A DNA stretch of 7,513 bases from contig CAWUSA010000029.1 of assembly GCA_963925545.1 (NCBI GenBank), positions 1 through 7,513 on the forward strand, in the 5' to 3' direction. The translations under genes and the position numbers were made by a program. The stretch's first letter is position 1. Each line of letters begins with the position of its first letter. This stretch comes from TMED14 sp963925545. GTDB taxonomy: Bacteria; Bacteroidota; Bacteroidia; Flavobacteriales; Schleiferiaceae. The notes beneath the pieces were generated by a model. The model worked only from the letters and a program-made list of their open reading frames with translations, was not told the origin of the DNA and made no database searches. Of the stretch, positions 1 to 6,986 are shown piece by piece.

Positions 1-821
1 ATGATGAAGTCATAAAAATCCTGGTAGCGCTGATCAAAGACCACCTGATAGGTCAAATCGATGGACCGAGGCAGCTCCACCACCCGCTTTGACACATACA
101 GCACACCAATAGCCATGACTACCGCCACAATCGCGCCACGCCATACATCTCTCCAATGCTGGTGTGCAACAAAATAGATGCTGATCATCACCAGGCCTGT
201 CGCAGAACGGATGATGAAAATATCGTACATCGCCATGGCTATCACCAGGGAAATGCCAAGCACCGACTTCTGGTTGATACGCTTTCTCAGCATGAAAAAC
301 GCAAAGTAGTAGTGGAATGCAATCGATGCATAGGACGGCTCAGCAAATAAGCCAGCCACACCCCGGCCCCAACCCTCAGGGCTGTCAGCAAAACGGTCTA
401 AAAACACCTGAACAATCGGTGTGAGAACGCTCGGGAAAAGTGAACTGTACTGCAGGAGCCCAATCACGATATTGGCAAAGAAGACCCAATCGAAAACCTT
501 CCCAAGCCATTCAAACTCCTTTGTTTTCACATGAATCAACGTGAAAAAAATAAAACTGGCATTCACAATCGCAAACAAGGACCTCGCAGGGACCAGCAGG
601 CCGCTCCCCTGTGCCACCATGATGCCTGCTGACAACGTCAGGTAAATCAAGAAGTATTTGTAGGCCTTAGGCAGCTTAAGCCCTGGCCGCAGGCTGAATA
701 TAAAAGCCCATGGAAAAACCTCCGATTTAAGGATGCTCACAAAGGGGTTGATGTTTGGGAGGTAGATCAGAGGCGCTAGCCATTTGTAGAAACGCTCCAA
801 CATCAGCACCAACGATTGCAT
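1..821 (-). CDS. Wzy-like polysaccharide polymerase, partial (3' end beyond window)
   Basis: This reading frame is open from an ATG at 821 to the left window edge: 273 codons, no stop. The protein is strongly hydrophobic, with membrane segments at about residues 12-30, 34-45, 55-72, 80-97, 108-126, 165-178, 186-204, 206-219 and 228-243. A longer polar loop near residues 140-160 leads into 'GLFAEPSYASIAFHYY' (158-172). An EPSY-type motif beside a membrane segment is common in Wzy O-antigen/capsule polymerases, inner-membrane proteins that join flipped repeat units on the periplasmic side. Wzy proteins diverge widely, so the call rests on topology, this motif, and position directly after a flippase and Wzz. 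An O-antigen ligase is the main alternative. The start overlaps the flippase gene by 19 bases. A second in-frame ATG at 803 shares a base with the flippase TGA and could be the real start. The C-terminal part lies outside the window. Confidence 0.8.
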   Translation of the reverse strand, partial: MQSLVLMLERFYKWLAPLIYLPNINPFVSILKSEVFPWAFIFSLRPGLKLPKAYKYFLIYLTLSAGIMVAQGSGLLVPARSLFAIVNASFIFFTLIHVKTKEFEWLGKVFDWVFFANIVIGLLQYSSLFPSVLTPIVQVFLDRFADSPEGWGRGVAGLFAEPSYASIAFHYYFAFFMLRKRINQKSVLGISLVIAMAMYDIFIIRSATGLVMISIYFVAHQHWRDVWRGAIVAVVMAIGVLYVSKRVVELPRSIDLTYQVVFDQRYQDFYDFI

Positions 822-2740
822 AACCGGTCCATCCAACGCATCACGCCCGCGTAACCCGGGTAGGTCTTCAGCGCAACACCCTTAGCCGTCAAATGCCGGG
901 ATATCGCATGCTCCATGTAGATTGTCCTTGCCTTCCTTGCCATGCTTTCCTCGTCCCTAGGGCCTTGGTGCCTTGACCCCTTCGTCGCGGTCAGCCAATG
1001 GTCAATGAACCGGTCCACTGGCAGCTTTGCTTGATCCCTGTTCAGGGATTGATCCTGCCTTGCAAGATCCTCCCTGATTGCCTGCTCCAAGGCCTCAATG
1101 AAGCATTGAAGCGTGCGCTTATCCGGGAAATAAAATAGCCAACTTGACACATAGGGCTTGGCCAGCTCAGGGAGGCTTAACGCCTTTGCCAGTTTGATCT
1201 CTCGATGGATGTCACCAAAAATCGCCGATCCATGGACTTTATCTCTGTTACGAAGCAACCAAGACCAGCTCCTGGTTGACCTTTTAGAGAACATGCGGTC
1301 ATTGATCAGCAGGCAAGGGTCATTTTGCTCAGCTTCGTGGCTTTGTTGCATCAAGTTCCTGGCTGCACTGAGGTAGGCGCCAAACTCAAAATGGTCATTG
1401 TCATGGGGGGTTGCCCATGGAGCTGGATGATCAGAGGTGTCAAAAGCCACCTTGCTGCTTGCGTGGATGGCATAGGCGAATGCCTTGAATCGCTGCCACA
1501 AAACCCCATCCCCTTGGTGGGTCACTAGGGCCACGTGCAACCGCGTGCCTGGCTGCTGCGTCATGAATGCAACTAGGCACGTCAACACCTCTGCTGCAGC
1601 TAAGGTCATAACTGCCATGGTTGCCGTGATAGAGCTGTCCATCAACAAGAACGCGGACCATGCCACAACCTGCAGCAGTAAACTCAAGCCATTGAGCCGC
1701 GCAAAACCCGCGTACTGTCGCTTGAACAAACGCATCTGAATCGTTAAAAAACGCAAGCCATAAGCCAGGGTCAAGGCAACAAAGCCCCAGGCAAGGCCTC
1801 TGTCCATCACAAATTCTTCACCAAAAAGCAAGGGGCTGATCACCGGCAAAAGCAAGAGCACGCCAACAGGCAATGCAATGGAAGCAATTTGCCAAGCGAT
1901 GTAGTGGCGCTTGTTTTTCCTGGCTGGCTGTCCTTGCTTGCTTGCTTGCTCGTTGCTTGACTTGGGAAGAAAAATATCCTGCGTGATGACAATGGCAGCA
2001 CTTAGCCCCGCGAAAATCACATAGGCTGCACCATAACGCCCTGCTTCTTCAGCATTAGCCAATACGGGCAATGCAAGCAAAGGGAGCTGATACTGCGCAT
2101 GAAGAACAAGCACGCCGGCATGAGCGGATTTCAGTCGTCGGTAAGTCTTTTTACACTGCTTGAGGCTGTCTCTGGTCAAGTGCCTCAGGGGGGCATAGGA
2201 GCTTTTCCAAGTAAGCAGCGTAGAAAGCAACGTGCCACCAGCAAATCCCGCAATGGCCAGGGACAGGGGATTGATGGAGCTGCTGATAGAGCTGTTGCTG
2301 ATTAAAAGGGTCAGTAAAAGCACCTGAAGCAGCCCTTGCGCCACCTGCCTGATGGATGCCTTGTGGGGCATGCCTTGACCCCGGAGGGACCAATCGGTGA
2401 TTCCAAAAAAAGCAATCACTGCCAGGGCGCCCACCCATAAACCGTCAATGTCATAAAGCGATGCAGCAGCCAGGTAGGCTAGGGTTGCAATGCCGTAGCC
2501 GATAAGCCGCAGTCGCTGAATCTGTTCCGCCTGCTGAGGGTCCTGTGAAACCTCCTTTGCGCCAACCATGGTTGCGCCAGCATCCCCTAGCTGTGTTGCC
2601 AGAAAAGACAAGCCAATGAATAGCGAAAACTGGCCATACATGGCCAACCCTAAGAACTGCGCAATGAGCCCATGGGTTACAATGGCTAAAAGGGCTGCAA
2701 GAGCCTTTGCCACATAGAGGGTGAAGCTTCGCCAGTCCAT
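803..2740 (-). CDS. Wzx-like flippase fused to a C-terminal glycosyltransferase-like domain
   Basis: The 645-residue product has two parts. Residues 1-395 are hydrophobic, with about 12 predicted membrane helices (roughly 7-29, 35-52, 80-96, 101-118, 132-148, 157-178, 205-228, 235-256, 280-303, 313-333, 350-367, 372-394). The early 'ITDWSLRGQGM' (114-124) is typical of Wzx/PST-type flippases, which move lipid-linked repeat units across the inner membrane. Residues 398-645 are soluble and not part of a normal flippase, which ends near 400-500 residues. They open with a strand-like 'RLHVALVTHQGDG', then 'FEFGAYLSAARNL' (451-463), 'CLLINDRMF' (476-484) and 'KPYVSSWLFYF' (528-538). This order resembles the 'EFGaY...l.NDs.f...qSyfl.F' pattern of RgpF/DUF616-type glycan-biosynthesis proteins; that match is from memory and unconfirmed. 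One uninterrupted frame joins the halves. The gene starts 15 bases after the wzz-like stop, with no clear Shine-Dalgarno, and a tetranucleotide repeat lies in the loop before helix 9. Flippase call is firm; C-terminal call moderate. Confidence 0.85.
   Translation of the reverse strand: MDWRSFTLYVAKALAALLAIVTHGLIAQFLGLAMYGQFSLFIGLSFLATQLGDAGATMVGAKEVSQDPQQAEQIQRLRLIGYGIATLAYLAAASLYDIDGLWVGALAVIAFFGITDWSLRGQGMPHKASIRQVAQGLLQVLLLTLLISNSSISSSINPLSLAIAGFAGGTLLSTLLTWKSSYAPLRHLTRDSLKQCKKTYRRLKSAHAGVLVLHAQYQLPLLALPVLANAEEAGRYGAAYVIFAGLSAAIVITQDIFLPKSSNEQASKQGQPARKNKRHYIAWQIASIALPVGVLLLLPVISPLLFGEEFVMDRGLAWGFVALTLAYGLRFLTIQMRLFKRQYAGFARLNGLSLLLQVVAWSAFLLMDSSITATMAVMTLAAAEVLTCLVAFMTQQPGTRLHVALVTHQGDGVLWQRFKAFAYAIHASSKVAFDTSDHPAPWATPHDNDHFEFGAYLSAARNLMQQSHEAEQNDPCLLINDRMFSKRSTRSWSWLLRNRDKVHGSAIFGDIHREIKLAKALSLPELAKPYVSSWLFYFPDKRTLQCFIEALEQAIREDLARQDQSLNRDQAKLPVDRFIDHWLTATKGSRHQGPRDEESMARKARTIYMEHAISRHLTAKGVALKTYPGYAGVMRWMDRLCNRWC
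828..834 (-). promoter_or_regulatory. Possible ribosome binding site for the polymerase gene
   Basis: Read on the minus strand, GGATGGA lies six bases before the ATG at 821. This favours 821 over the alternative in-frame ATG at 803, which has no purine-rich stretch in front of it. The competing evidence is that the 803 ATG forms a TGATG overlap with the flippase stop, a common coupled arrangement. If the host is Bacteroidota, Shine-Dalgarno use is weak in general, so this site is only suggestive. Confidence 0.35.
1933..1950 (-). repeat. Tetranucleotide tract, four and a half CTTG/CAAG units, in the flippase gene
   Basis: The plus strand reads four CTTG units followed by CT; on the coding strand this is an AGCA/CAAG-type tract. 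It encodes about residues 264-270 of the flippase (EQASKQG), in the polar loop between helices 8 and 9. The unit is not a multiple of three, so gain or loss of one unit would shift the frame and remove helices 9-12 and the whole C-terminal domain. Four units is short for active slippage. Confidence 0.6.
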
Positions 2741-2755
2741 TGTGTGACCAGTCGT

Positions 2756-3781
2756 TTAGAGTTTGATTTGCAGCACGCGCCATAGCACGGTGCTTGCGCC
2801 AAATGCTGCGCCAACTAGCATGAATTGCCACCAATTCAATCCATTGCGATTCAGAGGGAATATAGGCCGCTCAATCACTTGGATCAATGGGGTTTGCTTC
2901 CTCAGGCCAATCTCTGCCAGCTTCTGATTTTTTACGATCTCACCATACAGGGCCACCGTCACATTCAGGTCCACCAAAGCACGATTTTGATCCACCCGGA
3001 GGCGCTGATGCAAAGGGTTCACGTTGATGTCGCCCGCCTCAGCGCTTCGGTACATGTTGCTGTAAAGCAGTGTTTCCACAGAGTCTGCCTCTTTTTTGAG
3101 GATGTTCAGGTTTGCTCTTGCTTTTTTTGTGATGGATTCAACATAATAGCTGCCGGTATTGCTTACCAATTCCTCCACAAAAGCCTTAGCAAAATGCTTG
3201 TCTTGGTGGCTGGCCTTGACCCAAATCAAACTCTGCTTCTTGTCGGGCTTTGATGCTGCAACAACCTTGTTTCGCATATGTCTGCTCAAAAGCATCAATA
3301 CAGAATCTTGCAAAGGGGTGAAACTTTGCCTGTCGGTGGTGAACACTACATCCTTCGTTGCAGATTTGTTGCCCCACTTGGTGTGTGGAAGTAGTCGGTT
3401 GGCCAGCACCTGCTTTTGATTGTTGATCACGACCTCGGTCAATAAGGTCCGGTCCGTCATATACTTGGTGCCTAAAAGCTGCACCAGCGACTCTCCTTCA
3501 AAAATACCGCCAGGGTTCAAGCCTCCGATATCTAAGCCAAACTGCCCCAGCAAAGACTCCCACCCGGAGTTCTCATCATTATCCACGGCAAGCATCAACT
3601 CTGCCTGGTATTTCTGTGGCAGGATCAAAGACAGCCCTAGCCCCACCAAGGCACCAAAGCCTGCCATGATGAACAGCCGTTTGAGGCTAGACAGCAAGCG
3701 AAGGATGAATCCTTTCTGCCATTGGCTTGCTTCCTCCTTACTCAACTCACCGTTGAGCCACTGAATGACTTTGTTGCTCAT
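2756..3781 (-). CDS. Wzz-type polysaccharide chain-length regulator (co-polymerase)
   Basis: The 341-residue product has the classic two-helix layout: a short cytoplasmic N-terminus, helix 1 at about 34-55, a large periplasmic domain, and helix 2 at about 317-337 with a short tail. The proline-containing 'IERPIFPLNRNG' (303-314) just before helix 2 is the usual Wzz signature. Residues 78-113 hold a glycine-rich 'FGLDIGG...GGIFEGESLVQLL' stretch as in Bacteroidota Wzz-like proteins, and 215-295 is mostly helical, matching the long periplasmic helices. There is no C-terminal Walker-type tyrosine-kinase domain, so this is the stand-alone form. Such proteins set chain length by acting with the Wzy polymerase and often pair with an SLBB export channel. 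Its ATG overlaps the upstream SLBB gene's TGA in a 4-base ATGA, so the two are probably translationally coupled. No strong Shine-Dalgarno is seen. The N-terminal 'WLNGELSKEEASQW' looks a little like the start of FecR-type anti-sigma factors, probably by chance. Confidence 0.9.
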   Translation of the reverse strand: MSNKVIQWLNGELSKEEASQWQKGFILRLLSSLKRLFIMAGFGALVGLGLSLILPQKYQAELMLAVDNDENSGWESLLGQFGLDIGGLNPGGIFEGESLVQLLGTKYMTDRTLLTEVVINNQKQVLANRLLPHTKWGNKSATKDVVFTTDRQSFTPLQDSVLMLLSRHMRNKVVAASKPDKKQSLIWVKASHQDKHFAKAFVEELVSNTGSYYVESITKKARANLNILKKEADSVETLLYSNMYRSAEAGDINVNPLHQRLRVDQNRALVDLNVTVALYGEIVKNQKLAEIGLRKQTPLIQVIERPIFPLNRNGLNWWQFMLVGAAFGASTVLWRVLQIKL

Positions 3782-6135
3782 CTCAAGAAGGTTAAGATGG
3801 TGAGAGATACCGTGCTAACAGCGCTAAGAATACCCGTAAAAGCGGACCATTCACTAGCATTCCAGCCCTTGCTCTTTAGTGGGTCCTTTGACGGAACCAT
3901 GACGGTGCAACCCGGACTGACCAAGGGATAAAGGCGGAGCCCTAAAAATCTTCGCGTGGATCTTGCCATGCCGTTGGGGTAGATCACATATGCCCGCCCG
4001 GGAATTGCATTATCTGTCAAGCCACCAGCGCTATGGATGTAGTATCCCGCTCGTTTATTTGGCTTTGCTATGATGCTATTTTTGTTGAGTACCGCCCCCT
4101 GAATGGTCACGTAGGGGTTGAAATCTGGAATGTAAAAAACATCACCGCTTTTCACATAGGTTTCTTTAAGGGTTTTCAAATCAGACATATCTACCGCCAT
4201 GGTGTCAAATAAATCCGGCTCTGCTTCTTGATCTCTCTGAATGTTATTAATAAACAGGGAGCTGTCGATGCGCTGCTCTACTTGCATGTCCATATTACTC
4301 AAGCGAAATAACATCGCATACTTCTCATCTCCCCATGGCGCAGGGCCGCCACTGCGTTTCACTACAGAAGCCAGCGACTCCATGCGGCTCTGTAGGGCAT
4401 AAGAACCTGGCGCGTTCGCTGCCCCTATGATGCGAATGTAGCCCGAAGGCATTGATAGGGGGTCAAAGGGAATGCTGATGATTGACCCTGGCTGAATAGG
4501 TGCGTTACCTGCATCAGATGTCATTTCAGGATCTAACGTGATGTGCTTAATCTCATGATTCCCTGTGCGACGACCGTTAACGGTCGTCGGTGTGGATAGC
4601 TCAACTTGGTCAAGGTTGGCACCTTCCAGTAAACCGCCACCCAATAGGATTGCGTCATGAATGGTCATGCCCGTGCCGTAGGGAAGGGTTGTCGGGTCGT
4701 TGACCGCGCCGGCAATGGTCACGCTGTCCTTTGATGAGAAGTCAGTCCATGCAACAACAAACAAGGAGTCGTTGTCCATGAGCTCCAAATGCTGATCGGG
4801 GTTGCCCGGTTGAAAATCTTGGTAGCTCATGCTGCCATCCTTCAAGTGGCGAAACAGCACCGCCTTGGAGCTGATAGCATTTGCCTGAAGGCCGTCAGCC
4901 AGGCTCAATAGGTCACTGGCATGCATGCCACTCAACCAGCCATAGTAGCCCGGCCGCTTCACCGCGCCTGCAATTACCACGCGGTGGTTGGTCTCTTTCA
5001 AAATGGGCGCAGCAATAACCACATCGCCCCCTTTGAGCATAAAGGTGGACGCATCTGCCATGTCAATAGTGACCATATCAATAGCCTCGTCGCCCGTGCG
5101 AAGCAAAGACAGTTTTTTGGTGTACGCTGCCTCAGTGAATCCACCAGCATGAGACATCATATCCTCAAGGCTCTCGCCATCAAGCACCTCAAACAGACCC
5201 GGCTTTTTGAACTTGCCGCTGAGGTTGATGCGATGACCATAGGTTGGTATGTGAATGACGTCGCCATCTTTGATGGTGATGTCACCCACGGGGTTGCCAT
5301 GGGTCAATAAATCGTAGAGATCCATCGTCTGGAGGGTTTTACCATCGCGGATCAAAGCTATCTCACGGTAACTGCCCTTGTTGGCAGGTCCGCCAGACTG
5401 GTAAAGGGCATGCATCACTGTAGCCACCGCAGGCAATTGGTAAGCGCCTGGTCTTTTCGCGCCCAAGACGGTCACCTGAATGCTTCTGACCTCTGCCAGG
5501 GTCAGTTCAAGGTTGGACTTACCGCTGTTGAGTGAAGCATAACCGCTTCTTGCCAAGCCCTGCTTGATCCGGGCCTTTGCCGCCTCTAAGCTTAAACCGC
5601 CTACAGCAATCACGCCAGCATAAGGTATGGTGATGCGCCCATTGCGGTTAACTGAAACCTGGTGGTTGGCCTCCTGGAAACCGTAGATGCTGATGGCTAG
5701 CTTATCGCCAGGCCCGATGGTGTAATTGCTGGGGGCAGGCAGCTGCAAGTTGGGGGCGAAAGAGGAGTTGCCGCCCAAATCCGCATAGGCAAATAGCTCT
5801 GAGCCATAAATCAATGTGTCCGTAAAAATGCGCACCCTTAAGTAGGGCAAATCCAAAGCAGTGAGCGAATCCTTGCCACCATTGATTGAGTCTTTCAAGT
5901 TGCGAATTTGCTGAAGCAAAGGCTGTAGGCTGGATTGCATCTGAGATGCCTGATTGGCCTGGTTTAAGGCTTGCATTGGGTCGTTGCCTTGGGTTTGTTG
6001 CGCTGCCATGCGCTCCAAGGCTGAAGTGGCCAAATTCTTCCTTAGGAACTCCTGCCCGCTAGCGTTCAAAGAGAAAACAAGGATGACTAACATAGCCATA
6101 TTTTTCAGGCTCAATGCGGTATTTGGTTGTTTCAT
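3778..6135 (-). CDS. SLBB-domain polysaccharide export protein (Wza-like)
   Basis: The 785-residue product starts with a signal peptide (basic start, hydrophobic 'MAMLVILVFSLNASGQ', about 13-28). It has no lipobox cysteine, unlike Wza of Proteobacteria. A glutamine- and asparagine-rich stretch (about 45-80) follows. The polysaccharide-export domain spans about 135-220 and begins with 'YTIGPGDKLAISIYG'. Then come about six SLBB-like units starting near 220 ('VTVLGAKRPGAYQL'), 302 ('INLSGKFKKPGLFEV'), 386 ('VVIAGAVKRPGYYGW'), 472 ('VTIAGAVNDPTTLPYG'), 567 ('IRIIGAANAPGSYAL') and 676 ('VTIQGAVLNKNSIIAK'); the last is the least regular. A hydrophobic helix (about 765-783) ends the protein and may play the part of Wza's outer-membrane helix. 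About 800 residues is usual for Bacteroidota versions. The role inferred from the family is to form the periplasmic and outer-membrane conduit for the polymer, working with the Wzz-like protein encoded next. Both gene junctions are 4-base ATGA overlaps. A perfect 22-bp palindrome lies within the coding sequence. Confidence 0.93.
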   Translation of the reverse strand: MKQPNTALSLKNMAMLVILVFSLNASGQEFLRKNLATSALERMAAQQTQGNDPMQALNQANQASQMQSSLQPLLQQIRNLKDSINGGKDSLTALDLPYLRVRIFTDTLIYGSELFAYADLGGNSSFAPNLQLPAPSNYTIGPGDKLAISIYGFQEANHQVSVNRNGRITIPYAGVIAVGGLSLEAAKARIKQGLARSGYASLNSGKSNLELTLAEVRSIQVTVLGAKRPGAYQLPAVATVMHALYQSGGPANKGSYREIALIRDGKTLQTMDLYDLLTHGNPVGDITIKDGDVIHIPTYGHRINLSGKFKKPGLFEVLDGESLEDMMSHAGGFTEAAYTKKLSLLRTGDEAIDMVTIDMADASTFMLKGGDVVIAAPILKETNHRVVIAGAVKRPGYYGWLSGMHASDLLSLADGLQANAISSKAVLFRHLKDGSMSYQDFQPGNPDQHLELMDNDSLFVVAWTDFSSKDSVTIAGAVNDPTTLPYGTGMTIHDAILLGGGLLEGANLDQVELSTPTTVNGRRTGNHEIKHITLDPEMTSDAGNAPIQPGSIISIPFDPLSMPSGYIRIIGAANAPGSYALQSRMESLASVVKRSGGPAPWGDEKYAMLFRLSNMDMQVEQRIDSSLFINNIQRDQEAEPDLFDTMAVDMSDLKTLKETYVKSGDVFYIPDFNPYVTIQGAVLNKNSIIAKPNKRAGYYIHSAGGLTDNAIPGRAYVIYPNGMARSTRRFLGLRLYPLVSPGCTVMVPSKDPLKSKGWNASEWSAFTGILSAVSTVSLTILTFLR
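4568..4589. repeat. Perfect 22-bp palindrome inside the export gene
   Basis: Each arm is 11 bases (CGACGACCGTT and its exact complement), centred on GTTAAC between 4578 and 4579. It covers codons 516-523 of the SLBB protein (P-T-T-V-N-G-R-R), in a polar loop of the fourth SLBB unit. As RNA it could form a 9-bp GC-rich stem with a UUAA loop. No T-run follows in the direction of transcription, so it is not an intrinsic terminator. Its function, if any, is unknown. Confidence 0.75.
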
Positions 6136-6986
6136 GTGGGTTTGTGCTGTTTCAAGACGTCATCAATAGTACAAAATGCTACGGACTTGCTCAGAATATC
6201 TAAGCGCTGCGCCACCTTTGCAATGCCACCAGCGTGGCGTCGCTTGTCTGTCTTAGACATGTTTTCGGGCAGGGGTTGACCCTGATCGATCTCCCAGGGG
6301 TGGAGGTAAATCTGAGCATAGCCTTTCTTTGCCTGCTTGAGCAAGCCACGCCTGAATGTTCCAAAAGGGAAATGACGCAAATAGGCCCCGCCTGACCAGG
6401 GCACCTTGAAGCCCATCACTGGGTTGACGGTCAAGGGCACCTCCCACAAGTCATCAATCAATTTGTAGGGTGCATCGCTGCGCATGGGGAAGTTTCTCAG
6501 CCGGCCGTAGTTCGGATGCCATTCCACATCAAACACTGAAGAATCGTAAGTGTATCCAGCCTTAAGCATTACGTCCAGGGCCACGTCTGTGATAGAAAAA
6601 TTCGGTGCTCGGAAGCCATTCACAGGGCTTCCAATGCAGTCCTCCAGCATCTTTTTGCTATCTGCAATCTCTCTCTGTAGGTCGTTTCTGCTGAGGTCGT
6701 AAAGGTTCCTGTGACTTATGCCATGGGAGGCCACCTCATGGCCAGAGGCGACAAGCTGCCGAAGGATTCCTGCATGTTTTTCTGACACTGCCCCCAGGCA
6801 AAAAAACGTGGCTTTGATGTCCATCGATGCCATCATGTACATCAGGGTCTCCATCTGTGACTCCAGGCGGCTAGGCTGGTCCATCCATGTCGACCGTGGC
6901 ACGTACTTCTCAACGACTGAAGCGTGAAACCACTCTTCTACATCAAAAGACAGGGCCGTTTGCGGCAAATATTTTGCAGCGGTCAC
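6132..6986 (-). CDS. NodB-type polysaccharide deacetylase (DUF3473-like)
   Basis: The 284-residue product has the ordered NodB motifs. 'LSFDVEEWFH' (12-21) replaces the common TFDDG and supplies the catalytic or metal-binding acid D15. 'HEVASHGISH' (83-92) gives the metal histidines H88 and H92. 'GFRAPNFSI' (124-132) carries the conserved Arg, and 'YLHPWEID' (227-234) the late His. The FDVEEWFH start, the 'GGAYLRHFPF' segment (199-208) and the C-terminal 'RRHAGG...RLDIL...F.TIDDVL' are typical of the subgroup carrying a DUF3473 extension, often found in exopolysaccharide loci. It probably removes an N-acetyl group from a sugar of the repeat unit or its lipid-linked precursor. No signal peptide or membrane helix is visible, which suggests action in the cytoplasm. 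The start is GTG, in a 4-base GTGA overlap with the upstream stop; the catalytic motif begins only 12 residues later, so a later start is unlikely. The stop overlaps the next gene's ATG. Confidence 0.92.
   Translation of the reverse strand: MTAAKYLPQTALSFDVEEWFHASVVEKYVPRSTWMDQPSRLESQMETLMYMMASMDIKATFFCLGAVSEKHAGILRQLVASGHEVASHGISHRNLYDLSRNDLQREIADSKKMLEDCIGSPVNGFRAPNFSITDVALDVMLKAGYTYDSSVFDVEWHPNYGRLRNFPMRSDAPYKLIDDLWEVPLTVNPVMGFKVPWSGGAYLRHFPFGTFRRGLLKQAKKGYAQIYLHPWEIDQGQPLPENMSKTDKRRHAGGIAKVAQRLDILSKSVAFCTIDDVLKQHKPT

Noticed and set aside
156..350. A 64-codon plus-strand open frame in the left region
   Set aside because: The minus strand here encodes a long hydrophobic polymerase-like protein, which explains the region better.
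2405..2411. A run of seven A (coding-strand T7) in the flippase gene, as a slippage site
   Set aside because: Seven bases is short for homopolymer phase variation. It encodes an ordinary Phe-Phe in a membrane helix and similar runs occur elsewhere, for example near 544-550.
2451..2834. A 127-codon minus-strand frame spanning the wzz/flippase junction
   Set aside because: It overlaps both genes in another frame. The Trp-, His- and Cys-rich product is typical of an out-of-frame translation.
2825..3253. A 142-codon plus-strand open frame opposite the wzz-like gene
   Set aside because: The product has no domain-like pattern and lies entirely antisense to a gene with clear family motifs. It is a shadow frame.
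2756..3781. FecR-like anti-sigma N-terminus on the Wzz-type protein
   Set aside because: Only about 14 residues look similar. The rest has a plain two-helix Wzz layout and no sigma factor gene lies nearby.
4561..4592. Intrinsic terminator at the palindrome in the SLBB gene
   Set aside because: The hairpin is strong enough, but no T-rich tract follows on the minus strand and coding continues for about 790 bases.
4917..4930. A 14-bp palindrome containing GCATGC repeats
   Set aside because: A perfect palindrome of this length is expected about once every two windows of this size by chance.
4921..5310. A 129-codon plus-strand open frame opposite the SLBB gene
   Set aside because: It is antisense to well-conserved SLBB repeats and its composition does not look like a real protein.
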